The notes below the pieces were generated by a model. The model worked only from the letters and a program-made list of their open reading frames with translations, was not told the origin of the DNA and did no database searches. Of a DNA stretch of 15,849 nt, positions 7,621-14,347 are shown piece by piece. The DNA comes from Phycisphaerae bacterium (GTDB taxonomy: Bacteria > Planctomycetota > Phycisphaerae > Phycisphaerales > SM1A02): positions 39,198 to 55,046 of the forward strand of contig NZFT01000065.1 of the NCBI GenBank assembly GCA_002690755.1. Direction: 5' to 3'. Positions within the stretch are counted from its first letter, which is position 1; each line of letters starts with the position of its first letter. The translations under genes were made by a program, and so were the position numbers.

Positions 7621-7679
7621 CGCGGCGCCGACGGAGATCAGGAAAGCCAGGCAGGCCCCTTGCGGGCCTGTCGCAGCGC
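7621..7679. repeat. Imperfect direct repeat, copy B
   Basis: Partner of 7488-7546, offset by 133 bases. This copy keeps an intact hairpin, AGGCCC/GGGCCT around 7653-7670, which has decayed in copy A. On the minus strand the left extension reads GGTTCCTCGCATTCGCTCG, which resembles, from memory, a type of short intergenic repeat dispersed in many bacterial genomes. It lies directly beside the terminator at 7684-7729. Confidence 0.7.
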
Positions 7680-7683
7680 TACG

Positions 7684-7729
7684 AAAAAAGAGGCCGCCCT
7701 GATCAAGATTGCGCCTGATCAAGGCGGCC
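7684..7729 (-). terminator. Intrinsic terminator downstream of ubiX region
   Basis: GGCCGCCCTGATCA (7692-7705) pairs with TGATCAAGGCGGCC (7716-7729) in a 14-bp stem with one mismatch and a 10-base loop. On the minus strand it is followed by TCTTTTTT. It ends leftward transcription, but the nearest upstream coding gene, ubiX, stops more than 300 bases away. Confidence 0.88.
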
Positions 7730-8043
7730 GGGGCAGAGGGAATCTTCTTCCCTCGTACTCATTGCGAACGCCCGGAACCCGAAGGTCCACGGCACAACGC
7801 CGCAACGAGGGATAGCCTCGCCAGATGTCGAGACCGCTTCAATGCAGGCCCGACATGAATCAGGTTGTCGTAGTGGAATCCCTTTCCCTCTACGCCCCCG
7901 AACTCCCTGCTTCGGGAGAGACTGCCGGCGGACGAGCCGCGGAGTCTGCCTCCTGAACACTCAATCGTGCCACGCAGCCGAGTCGGAGCAAATCACTCTG
8001 GTGGATTTGTGCGAGTTTTCCTGATTGAAGGAACCGAGCGTGA
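7730..8043 (-). other. Hairpin-rich region between ubiX and terminator; possible small RNA or long 3' UTR
   Basis: No open frame here looks coding. On the minus strand a series of inverted repeats precedes the terminator: AGACT/AGTCT enclosing GCGG/CCGC (7919-7947), CCCGAA/TTCGGG or alternatively CTCCC/GGGAG (7897-7918), ATGTCG/CGACAT (7825-7856), CGGC/GCCG (7790-7802) and GAGGGAA/TTCCCTC (7736-7754). I looked for and did not find the diagnostic sequences of tmRNA, RNase P or SRP RNA. I could not recognise 6S RNA. GC-rich DNA forms short hairpins by chance, so this is suggestive only. No promoter was recognised. Confidence 0.3.
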
Positions 8044-8703
8044 TTATCGGGGCGTCGAACGATTGTCGGCCTTCTTTTCTCGCTGTCCGGCAAGATGCTC
8101 GTCCCATCGAATCGGAAGCTCGTGGTCGACACCGAGCAGATCGAGCAGACGACCCGCCATGAAATCGATCAGATCGCTCACGGACTTCGGCTGGAGATAG
8201 AGACCCGGTGCAAGCGGGGCGACGATGGCCCCCGCCTCGGTCACCTTCCGCATGGCCTCGATCTCCGTGAGACCGATCGGGCTTTCCCGGTGGGCGATCA
8301 CCAGCGGTCGACGCTCCTTGAGCGTGACCTGAGCCGCACGTTGGACGAGGTTGTCGCTGATCCCGTGGGCGATCTTCGCGAGGGTGTTGCTCGAGGCGGG
8401 AACGACCACCATGCCATCGTGCCGGAAGGAACCGCTCGCACAGGCCGCACCGACGTCGTTGCCGGGGTGCATCACCAGTCGTTCGCCCCGTCCCCCGCTG
8501 AGTGCATCCGCATCGAGCTTCGTGATTCCCGCCTCCTCGGCGAGAAGTCGTTTTCCGAGGTTCGAGCAGGCAACGTGGACTTCGACGTTCCGTTCCGCGA
8601 GGAGCTCGATGACGCGGACGGCATATGCCGCGCCGCTCGCGCCGGTGATCCCGACCACGATTCGTCGCGAAATGCCTTCGTTCATCGATTGGGGGGCGTT
8701 CAT
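8044..8703 (-). CDS. ubiX: Flavin prenyltransferase (UbiX/MqnM-like)
   Basis: A 219-residue UbiX-family flavoprotein. The family prenylates FMN with dimethylallyl phosphate to make prenyl-FMN, the cofactor of UbiD-type decarboxylases. The N-terminal FMN loop GITGASGAAYA begins at residue 18. PASSNTLAKIAHGISDNLVQR, read as VPASSNTLAKIAHG then ISDNLVQRAA, and TLKERRPLVIAHRESP match conserved active-site segments. The C-terminus DLIDFMAGRLLDLLG is typical. ATG 8701-8703 is chosen because AAGGA lies about 10 bases upstream; two ATGs further out or in lack such a site. Given an MqnP-like enzyme nearby, its partner may be an MqnL/UbiD-type decarboxylase of the futalosine menaquinone route, but no UbiD gene is in view. 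It follows the lipoprotein gene after 99 bases and is the last coding gene before the terminator at 7684-7729. Confidence 0.93.
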   Translation of the reverse strand: MNAPQSMNEGISRRIVVGITGASGAAYAVRVIELLAERNVEVHVACSNLGKRLLAEEAGITKLDADALSGGRGERLVMHPGNDVGAACASGSFRHDGMVVVPASSNTLAKIAHGISDNLVQRAAQVTLKERRPLVIAHRESPIGLTEIEAMRKVTEAGAIVAPLAPGLYLQPKSVSDLIDFMAGRLLDLLGVDHELPIRWDEHLAGQREKKADNRSTPR

Positions 8704-8766
8704 GCGGAGAATTCCTTCACCGTAGATTCGTCGTCCCCGGGTGGATGGATTCCGTACGCGGACGCC

Positions 8767-8796
8767 CCACCCCGGTGAATTCATCACCAGGGGTGG
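8767..8796 (-). other. Strong intergenic hairpin between lipoprotein gene and ubiX
   Basis: CCACCCCGGTGA (8767-8778) pairs with TCACCAGGGGTGG (8784-8796) with a single bulged base and a 5-base loop. It lies 6 bases after the lipoprotein stop. No U-tract follows on the minus strand, so it may be an incomplete terminator, a 3'-end stabilising fold or a processing site. Confidence 0.55.
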
Positions 8797-8802
8797 ACGG
8801 GC

Positions 8803-9498
8803 TCACTCGGAACCCACGTCTTCCGTCTCCACGTCGGCATCCGCATTCTCGGACGCGACTCGCTCGGCTTCAGCCTGGTCGGCGGCTTCCTGCGCCGCGG
8901 CGGCAGCAGCGTCCGCCGCCGCCTCCTCCGCGGCGATGCGTCCCATCTCGACGGGGCTCTCGCATCGCGGTCGATCAGCGGGAATCAGCCATCGCTGGAA
9001 GACGTCGAACTGGTAGGCCCTGAATGGCTCGGAAAGGTAGACGAGCGTGGCAAGCTGGTAGAGGTCCCCGTTGCTGGGGTAGACGACGTCGACCTCGGCT
9101 CGGTTGGAACGAACCCGGACTTGCTTGATCTCCCAGACCGGCAGCCCTGCTTCGATGTCGGCGATCGTGACCTCGCGGGCCGATTCGACCTCCGTGAGAA
9201 TCCCGACCTGCCGCCAATCGCGCTTGTTGACACCTGGCGGCAGTGCGTAGATCAGCGGCGGTGGCGTCGCTTCGACATCCGCATCCGAGCCGCCCACGAG
9301 GGCGAGATCACCCACGGTTCGAGCGTAGGTCTCGGAGAGCCCCTTGCCCATCAACTGCGGAACGGGATAAACGCCCGGCGTGAGGACCACGGAGCCACCG
9401 TCCGAAGGGAAAGTCGCATACGGCGTACACGCGATACCGCCGAGGGACGTCACGGAGATCGCAACGAGGCCGACGAGACGACGAGTGATTCGATGCAT
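8803..9498 (-). CDS. Putative lipoprotein with Ala-rich C-terminal helix, unknown function
   Basis: A 231-residue protein I do not recognise. The N-terminus MHRITRRLVGLVAISVTSLG then GIAC has a basic start, a hydrophobic stretch and Cys24, a plausible though imperfect lipobox (Gly rather than Leu at -3). Residues about 30-180 are a mixed domain with PGVYPVPQLMG and VWEIKQVRVRSNRAEVDVVYP, a beta-rich pattern. From about residue 185 the chain is an Ala/Glu/Asp-rich helix, probably coiled coil, ending acidic. The start ATG has AGGAG 7 bases upstream. It follows nusG after 107 bases, in the place where rplK normally lies, so it is a lineage-specific neighbour rather than part of the ancestral operon. 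Function is not inferred. Confidence 0.75.
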   Translation of the reverse strand: MHRITRRLVGLVAISVTSLGGIACTPYATFPSDGGSVVLTPGVYPVPQLMGKGLSETYARTVGDLALVGGSDADVEATPPPLIYALPPGVNKRDWRQVGILTEVESAREVTIADIEAGLPVWEIKQVRVRSNRAEVDVVYPSNGDLYQLATLVYLSEPFRAYQFDVFQRWLIPADRPRCESPVEMGRIAAEEAAADAAAAAAQEAADQAEAERVASENADADVETEDVGSE

Positions 9499-9530
9499 GG
9501 GAGGGCTCCTGGAGGCCTGTCCGGTGTATC

Positions 9531-9555
9531 GGTCGCCCTTCCCGGAACGGCGACC
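9531..9555 (-). other. Hairpin between nusG and the lipoprotein gene
   Basis: GGTCGCC (9531-9537) and GGCGACC (9549-9555) form a 7-bp stem with an 11-base loop in the 107-base gap after nusG. No U-tract follows on the minus strand, so intrinsic termination is uncertain. Confidence 0.4.
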
Positions 9556-9605
9556 CGCACGCGACCCCGAACCGCAAGGCCTGCCGGAAGAAGTGTGGTG
9601 CCGAT

Positions 9606-10493
9606 CTACTCCTCGGCTTTGGCGATCTGCCAGTACTCGAGCTCGACCGGCGCCTGTCGGCCGAAGATCGTGACGAGGACGCGGACAAGGCCCTTGTCGG
9701 GCATGACTTCGTCCACTGTTCCCTCATAGTTCTCGAAGGGACCTTCCTTGATGGTGACGGGATCGCCGGGCTCGAATTCCATCTTGACCTGCGGTGCTTC
9801 GTCGGGCTTCCGCGAGTCGAAGAGCATCTTCTCCACCTCGTGCGCCGCCATCGGCGTGGGACGACCCGCGGTGCCGACGAAGTCGCCGACGCCGGTCGTC
9901 TCCTTGATGAGGAAGAAGACGTCCTGGGGAATGCGACCGTCGGATTCAAGGGACATCTCGACGAACACGTAGCCGGGGTACAGCTTGGTCTCGGTGACCT
10001 TGCTCACGCCGCCCTTGATCGACTGGGTCTTCTCGGTCGGCACCATGATGCGGCCGACGAGATGCTCCATGCCTTCGATCTGGACCTTGCGAAGCAACGT
10101 CTCGCGGACGCCCGATTCCTTGTTGCTCGCGACCCGGAGGACGAACCAGTCGAAGCCGGGCCGGTACATGGGCATGTCCGCGGCCGGATCGAATCCGCCT
10201 TCGGGCGCGGTCTCACCGTCGGCCGTCGGCGCCGGGGTCGTCGCCGCCGGTCGGTCGGGTTCCTCGCTCACGATTCGATGGGTGGCGACGCCGCCGAAGT
10301 TCTCGAGCGTCGGCCCGCCGGCAAGCGTGGTCGCTTCGCGGCCGGACGCCAGGGTTCGCTTCTTGGTGGTCTCCACCGGCTCGTCGTTCGCCTTGGGGGC
10401 CTCGGATTCCGGCGTACCGGCGTCCTCTGCAGCCACCTGCTCGGCGGGCGTCTCGTGCTCGCCCTCGGCGGGCTTTTCATCGGAAAGGGTCAT
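9606..10493 (-). CDS. nusG: Transcription termination/antitermination factor NusG with acidic N-terminal extension
   Basis: A 295-residue NusG; the usual length is about 180. NusG binds RNA polymerase, supports processive elongation, and links it to Rho or the ribosome through its KOW domain. The NGN domain starts near FDWFVLRVASNKE (residue 113 on) and includes KLYPGYVFVEM; TTGVGDFVGTAGRPTPM is the conserved end of this domain. The KOW domain is EPGDPVTIKEGPFENYEGTV with the terminal FGRQAPVELEYWQI. Residues 1-112 are low-complexity, rich in Glu, Ala, Pro and Thr, probably disordered. The start is ATG 10491-10493 with GAGGA about 7 bases upstream; a further in-frame upstream codon lacks such support. 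It lies 49 bases after secE, as in the classic secE-nusG pair. Rho is encoded in the same window. Confidence 0.96.
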   Translation of the reverse strand: MTLSDEKPAEGEHETPAEQVAAEDAGTPESEAPKANDEPVETTKKRTLASGREATTLAGGPTLENFGGVATHRIVSEEPDRPAATTPAPTADGETAPEGGFDPAADMPMYRPGFDWFVLRVASNKESGVRETLLRKVQIEGMEHLVGRIMVPTEKTQSIKGGVSKVTETKLYPGYVFVEMSLESDGRIPQDVFFLIKETTGVGDFVGTAGRPTPMAAHEVEKMLFDSRKPDEAPQVKMEFEPGDPVTIKEGPFENYEGTVDEVMPDKGLVRVLVTIFGRQAPVELEYWQIAKAEE

Positions 10494-10542
10494 GCGTTTT
10501 CCTCGTTTCCCACGGACCATCGAACGAACGAAAGCGACGCGA

Positions 10543-10956
10543 TCAGGTGGGGGTATCGAGCACCTTGATGGCGCTGAAGAACGTGACGAAGACCAGGTCC
10601 CAGACCTTGCAGAAACCGGCGATGCCGGCCGACAGGGCGACGACCACGATCGTCGATCCCACCACTTCGCGGCGGGAGGACCAGTTGACCTTCTTCATCT
10701 CTGATTCGGTCGCGACGAGGAAGTCGACGGACCGGGGCTTCAGCCAGATGAAGTAGTAGAGCAGCGAACCGAAGATCCCCACCCAGAGGACGCCGGAGGC
10801 TGCACGGAAGTAGACCGGATCGAGATCGAACCAGTCCGTGTTCTTGAAGAAGTCGGAAATCCACATCGCACCGAGCAGGATCATCACACCGCCCGCGATG
10901 GTGGACATCTGGCGGGTCCAGTAGCCCTGGCCCTTCTTGTAGATCGCGGTGGACAT
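10543..10956 (-). CDS. secE: Preprotein translocase subunit SecE, three-helix form
   Basis: A 137-residue SecE, the clamp subunit of the SecYEG channel in the inner membrane. The conserved C-terminal block is VDFLVATESEMKKVNWSSRR, then the essential transmembrane helix VVGSTIVVVALSAGIAGFC. Two further hydrophobic helices precede it (AGGVMILLGAMWISDFF and ASGVLWVGIFGSLLYYFIWL), giving a three-segment protein like that of E. coli rather than the single-helix form of many bacteria. The start is ATG 10954-10956 (MSTAIYKKGQ); the upstream in-frame extension runs toward the tRNA-Trp gene and is not coding. The order tRNA-Trp, secE, nusG matches the conserved cluster. A GAACCC/GGGTTC inverted repeat lies in the 69-base gap before it. 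Confidence 0.95.
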   Translation of the reverse strand: MSTAIYKKGQGYWTRQMSTIAGGVMILLGAMWISDFFKNTDWFDLDPVYFRAASGVLWVGIFGSLLYYFIWLKPRSVDFLVATESEMKKVNWSSRREVVGSTIVVVALSAGIAGFCKVWDLVFVTFFSAIKVLDTPT

Positions 10957-11025
10957 CGTCGTGTTCCCAACTGTGGACGAGAGTGGATCGGAACCCGGAT
11001 CGAATTCTGGGTTCCCGTTTGGCAA

Positions 11026-11098
<73 letters not shown>

Positions 11099-11138
11099 AG
11101 GAGGTCGAACCGAGGCCCGCCGAAACGGTGCCCGCGGA

Positions 11139-11318
11139 TCACTTCCGCTTGATCTTGTGGAGGGTGTGCTTGCGAAGAGAGGGGGAGTACTTCATGAAGC
11201 CCTCCTTGACCTTCTCGTCGATGCCGCCCTTGACGCGGATGTTGGTCCGGTAGTTCATTTCACCGGTTTCGGTGCACTGAAGCCAGACGAACTCGCGATC
11301 GGTTGCTCTTTTGGCCAT
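11139..11318 (-). CDS. rpmG: 50S ribosomal protein L33
   Basis: A 59-residue ribosomal protein of the large subunit, near the E site. MAKRATDREFVWLQCTETG, then NYRTN and KYSPSLRKHTLHKIKRK at the C-terminus, match L33. Only one Cys is present (QCTETG), so this is the zinc-free form without the two CxxC pairs. The stop TGA is at 11139-11141 and the ATG at 11316-11318 with AAGG upstream. It lies between tuf and tRNA-Trp, the usual neighbourhood. Confidence 0.95.
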   Translation of the reverse strand: MAKRATDREFVWLQCTETGEMNYRTNIRVKGGIDEKVKEGFMKYSPSLRKHTLHKIKRK

Positions 11319-11395
11319 TGCTGCATCACCCTTCTGGGGTCTCGCTCGAACGAATCGGGAACCGGATGGTCCCCGCCTGAGGTCGAGTCGGTGCC

Positions 11396-11421
11396 GGGGC
11401 CCGGCCGAAAGGCCGGACCCC
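11396..11421 (-). other. Hairpin in the tuf-rpmG gap
   Basis: GGGGCCCGGCC (11396-11406) pairs with GGCCGGACCCC (11411-11421), 11 bp with one G-U-type wobble and a 4-base loop (TTTC as read on the minus strand). It starts 20 bases after the tuf stop. No U-tract follows, so partial termination or mRNA processing that sets the tuf:rpmG ratio is possible but unproven. Confidence 0.55.
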
Positions 11422-11441
11422 GATCACCGGTCGACTCGATG

Positions 11442-12653
11442 TCACTCGACGATCTTGGTGACGACGCCCGAACCCACGGTTCGGCCGCCTTCACGAACCG
11501 CGAACCGCACGCCTTCTTCCATCGCGACGCCCTTGCCCTCGAGGTCGACCTCGAGTTCGACGTTGTCGCCGGGCATGCACATCTCGGCACCACCCATGAG
11601 GGTGAGCTTGCCGGTGATGTCCGTGGTCCGGAAGTAGAACTGCGGCTTGTAGCCGGAGAAGAACGGCGTGTGACGGCCACCCTCCTCCTTGGTCAGGACG
11701 TAGACCTGGCCTTCGAACTTGGTGTGGGGCTTGATGCTTCCCGGCTTGCAGAGCACCTGGCCACGCTGAATGTCGGTCTTCTCGACGCCACGGAGCAGGC
11801 AACCGACGTTGTCGCCGGCCTGACCCTCGTCGAGCGTCTTCTGGAACATCTCGACACCCGTGATGGTGGTCTTGAGCGTCTCGGGGGCGAGGCCGACGAT
11901 CTCGGCTTCGTCACCGACCTTGATGACGCCACGCTCGATACGACCGGTCGCGACGGTACCGCGGCCCTTGATCGAGAAGACGTCTTCGATCGACATCAGG
12001 AAGGGCTTGTCGGTTTCCCGGACCGGCTCTTCGATGTAGGTGTCGAGCTGCTCGAGGAGCTCACCGATGCAGGCGTTCTTGCCGTCATCGGTGGGGTTCT
12101 GCAGCGCCGGGTAGGCGGCACCACGGATGACCGGAGTGTCGTCGCCAGGGAAGTCGTACTTGCTGAGGAGCTCGCGAACCTCGAGTTCGATGAGGTCGAG
12201 AAGCTCCTCGTCGTCGACGAGGTCACACTTGTTGAGGAACACCACGATCCTCGGCACACCGACCTGACGAGCGAGCAGGATGTGCTCGCGAGTCTGGGGC
12301 ATCGGGCCGTCGGACGCGGACACGACCAGGATCGCGCCGTCCATCTGGGCGGCGCCGGTGATCATGTTCTTCACGTAGTCGGCGTGACCGGGACAGTCGA
12401 CGTGCGCGTAGTGCCGGTTCTCCGACTCGTACTCGACGTGGCTGGTCGCGATAGTGAGGATCTTGGTGGGGTCGCGTCGACCTTCCGACTCGGACGCCTT
12501 GGCGACCTCGTCATAGGCGATCTGCTTCGCGAGGCCCTTTTCACCCTGAACCGTGGTGATCGCGGCGGTGAGCGTGGTCTTGCCGTGGTCGACGTGGCCA
12601 ATGGTGCCCACGTTGACGTGCGGCTTGGTCCGCTGGAAGACTTCCTTTGCCAT
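11442..12653 (-). CDS. tuf: Translation elongation factor Tu
   Basis: A 403-residue EF-Tu, the GTPase that delivers aminoacyl-tRNA to the ribosome. GTP-binding motifs: GHVDHGKT (residues 19-26), DCPGH (86-90) and NKCD further on. Domains 2 and 3 are conserved ([46 protein letters not shown] at the end). Switch I is unusual: the usual KARGITIN is replaced by [20 protein letters not shown], about 5 residues longer than in E. coli, with the Mg2+-coordinating Thr apparently kept as T67. The start ATG 12651-12653 has GGAG upstream; an in-frame extension has no support. The gene follows tRNA-Thr by 170 bases, in which a GGAACGGG/CCCGTTCC hairpin (12787-12808) lies, and precedes rpmG. Confidence 0.98.
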   Translation of the reverse strand: MAKEVFQRTKPHVNVGTIGHVDHGKTTLTAAITTVQGEKGLAKQIAYDEVAKASESEGRRDPTKILTIATSHVEYESENRHYAHVDCPGHADYVKNMITGAAQMDGAILVVSASDGPMPQTREHILLARQVGVPRIVVFLNKCDLVDDEELLDLIELEVRELLSKYDFPGDDTPVIRGAAYPALQNPTDDGKNACIGELLEQLDTYIEEPVRETDKPFLMSIEDVFSIKGRGTVATGRIERGVIKVGDEAEIVGLAPETLKTTITGVEMFQKTLDEGQAGDNVGCLLRGVEKTDIQRGQVLCKPGSIKPHTKFEGQVYVLTKEEGGRHTPFFSGYKPQFYFRTTDITGKLTLMGGAEMCMPGDNVELEVDLEGKGVAMEEGVRFAVREGGRTVGSGVVTKIVE

Positions 12654-12823
12654 CTGCGGGCATCTCCGAATTAGCGCCGTCGGGGTCAACCGGTGTCCGT
12701 GCGGCGTTCGACAGTTGGAGTTCCGACCCGTCGTGGGCCGTTCCTCCGGTGATTGCGCCCGACCACCTCAGCCGGGACCATGATTTGGAACGGGACGAAG
12801 CCCGTTCCGAGTAAGCGACTCGA

Positions 12824-12895
12824 AGCCACCGACGGGACTTGAACCCGTGACCTCACCCTTACCAAGGGTGTGCTCTACCACTGAGCTACGGTGGC
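12824..12895 (-). tRNA. trnT: tRNA-Thr (anticodon GGT)
   Basis: Acceptor stem GCCACCG/CGGTGGC, D-arm GCTC/GAGC, anticodon stem CACCC/GGGTG with loop TTGGTAA (anticodon GGT) and T-arm ACGGG/CCCGT with loop TTCAAGT. CCA is not encoded. It lies just upstream of tuf, as tRNA-Thr does in the E. coli tufB operon, and probably shares its transcript. Confidence 0.97.
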
Positions 12896-12971
12896 GTGTT
12901 CGATGCGTGGCGCACCGATCGTGAACCTTGTCACACAAGCGGACGCCGGTAGAGCTCGACGCACGCCGAAT

Positions 12972-12995
12972 AAAAACCGTCCCGGGAGGGACGGT
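12972..12995 (-). terminator. Terminator-like hairpin upstream of tRNA-Thr
   Basis: ACCGTCCC (12976-12983) pairs with GGGACGGT (12988-12995), with a 4-base loop. On the minus strand a TTTTTATT run follows. It has the form of an intrinsic terminator and may end transcription from the pseudopilin gene, whose stop is 230 bases upstream. It also lies just downstream of a promoter-like pair (13005-13032), where it would form the 5' end of the RNA. Confidence 0.6.
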
Positions 12996-13004
12996 GGATC
13001 GCGG

Positions 13005-13032
13005 ATTGTACCGAATACCCGGGGGAAGGCAA
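13005..13032 (-). promoter_or_regulatory. Candidate promoter for the tRNA-Thr/tuf transcript
   Basis: Read on the minus strand, TTGCCT (13027-13032) and TACAAT (13005-13010) are separated by 16 bases and resemble a sigma-70 -35/-10 pair. Transcription would start near 12998, about 100 bases before tRNA-Thr. The 329-base gap between the pseudopilin and tRNA-Thr otherwise holds only the hairpin at 12972-12995 and a small GGTGG/CCACC fold near 13178-13193; a TATAAT on the plus strand at 13103-13108 has no -35 and no gene after it. Confidence 0.4.
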
Positions 13033-13224
13033 GGGTTCCTTTCCACGAGTGACTCACGAGGCATGAGCCGAGCACTCAGCGCCACGCCTGCCGAGTGGTC
13101 CGTATAATAAAAGCCCTTTCATCTACTTAATCCGGCTCTCCACCGAATGGAGCCCCTCACTGCCGATGCCGAAGGGTGGTTCTCCACCAAGCGTCCCGAA
13201 GCTCGATTCAACCAAACCCGAGGT

Positions 13225-14142
13225 TCACGGGCTGGGGTCCGAGCCAGGTCGCCGGTCGAGGCCCCTGATCAGGTACTTCCGGTCTTCGACTTCGTCGAGG
13301 TCGACGAACCGGGTCTCGGCCCGGATACCGCCATCAAGCGTGAGGAAGAGCGACGTGTCCCCGATGTAGCGGAAGTCCACCTGCGTGTCGTAACCCTGGC
13401 CGGGATCGCCCCAACCCTCGACGTTCGGTGCGATCGTCTCGCCCGCGAGCGAATCGACCAGATAGACCGACCGGGCCGGGAATCGGATCTGCGGACGTGA
13501 ATACCACTCCGAATCGGCGCAGCAGACCGAGAACCAGTCATTCGCTGCGAAGTAGCCGGGGTGGCCGACCTCGCTCGCACGAGCACCGTCGCCGAACGGC
13601 GTCGCCTCTTCACCCCCGGCGGTGTTCTTCATCTTCACCGTGGACCGCAGGATGTTCTTGAACCCCGGATCGGACTCGAAGACGACCCGGTCGGGCGCGT
13701 CGTAGCGATAGTTGTATCCGTTGGGATTCGAGTTGCCCTCGAACGGAATCAGGATGCCGTTCGAACTGAGGTCCGACCGGGACCAGAGGATGTCCGCCCA
13801 CGTTCCGACGTTCTGGAAGGTGTCTCCCGGCGGGAACTCACCGCTGGCGACGGGGCCCACGACGGGTTCGACGCCGACGGGGCTTTCGGACCGCATCTTT
13901 CCCGGGAAGCTGGCGTTGCGGTAATCGAAGCTCGACGGAACGATGATCTCACGGTTGTCGGTCGAATAGTCCGTCATGAGCATGAAGATCTGGCGGAGAT
14001 TGTTCTCGCTGGTGACCTGCTCGCCGGTGCGATTCACCGTACCGAGTCCGGGAAGAAGGACCGCCAGCAGGATGACGATGATCCCGATCACCGCGAGGAT
14101 CTCGACGATCGTCACGCCTCGTTGATTCTGGTTTGCTCGCAC
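13225..14142 (-). CDS. Type II secretion-type pseudopilin / prepilin-like protein
   Basis: A 305-residue protein with a class III (prepilin) signal. The basic leader MRANQNQRG ends at G9, followed by VTIVEILAVIGIIVILLAVL, with Glu at +5 of the mature protein. A prepilin peptidase would cleave after G9, and the hydrophobic helix anchors or assembles the protein. Val at +1 replaces the commoner Phe/Met. The rest is a large extracellular domain with paired Cys (FSVCCADSE) and, near the end, FLTLDGGIRAET, reminiscent of the DG motif of the large planctomycete pseudopilin-like families (DUF1559 type). It starts at GTG 14140-14142 with GGAGA 6-7 bases upstream. It lies 205 bases after rho, alone, with no other secretion genes in view, so its machine is unknown. 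Confidence 0.8.
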   Translation of the reverse strand: MRANQNQRGVTIVEILAVIGIIVILLAVLLPGLGTVNRTGEQVTSENNLRQIFMLMTDYSTDNREIIVPSSFDYRNASFPGKMRSESPVGVEPVVGPVASGEFPPGDTFQNVGTWADILWSRSDLSSNGILIPFEGNSNPNGYNYRYDAPDRVVFESDPGFKNILRSTVKMKNTAGGEEATPFGDGARASEVGHPGYFAANDWFSVCCADSEWYSRPQIRFPARSVYLVDSLAGETIAPNVEGWGDPGQGYDTQVDFRYIGDTSLFLTLDGGIRAETRFVDLDEVEDRKYLIRGLDRRPGSDPSP

Positions 14143-14347
14143 GCGACTCTCCGTTCTGCTTCATGCACCCAATCGATGGACCCGCCAACGACGATACCCG
14201 TCCCGAAGAGGGAATGCCCCTTCTGGACGCTGAAACGGGCCTGGATCCCCTCTCCCATCCGTACCGGGACCCGTGACCGGTTCCCATCACCGCCCGGATC
14301 AGGAGGAAATCCGCCCTGAAGGAGCGAAATCGCTCGTCACCTGATCA

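Noticed and set aside
7488..7679. Two repeated segments as a possible CRISPR array
   Set aside because: There are only two imperfect copies, the spacing does not fit spacer lengths, and no cas genes are nearby.
7453..7815. 120-codon plus-strand frame across the direct repeats
   Set aside because: It spans a terminator and both repeat copies, with no domain, signal or ribosome binding site of note.
7730..8043. Identification of the non-coding interval as tmRNA, RNase P, SRP or 6S RNA
   Set aside because: The conserved sequences of tmRNA, RNase P and SRP RNA were not found, and no 6S-like single long hairpin with a central bubble could be drawn.
11157..12674. 505-codon plus-strand frame opposite tuf and rpmG
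   Set aside because: It is the antisense shadow of EF-Tu.
13103..13108. Perfect TATAAT on the plus strand
   Set aside because: No -35 element lies at proper distance and no plus-strand gene follows.
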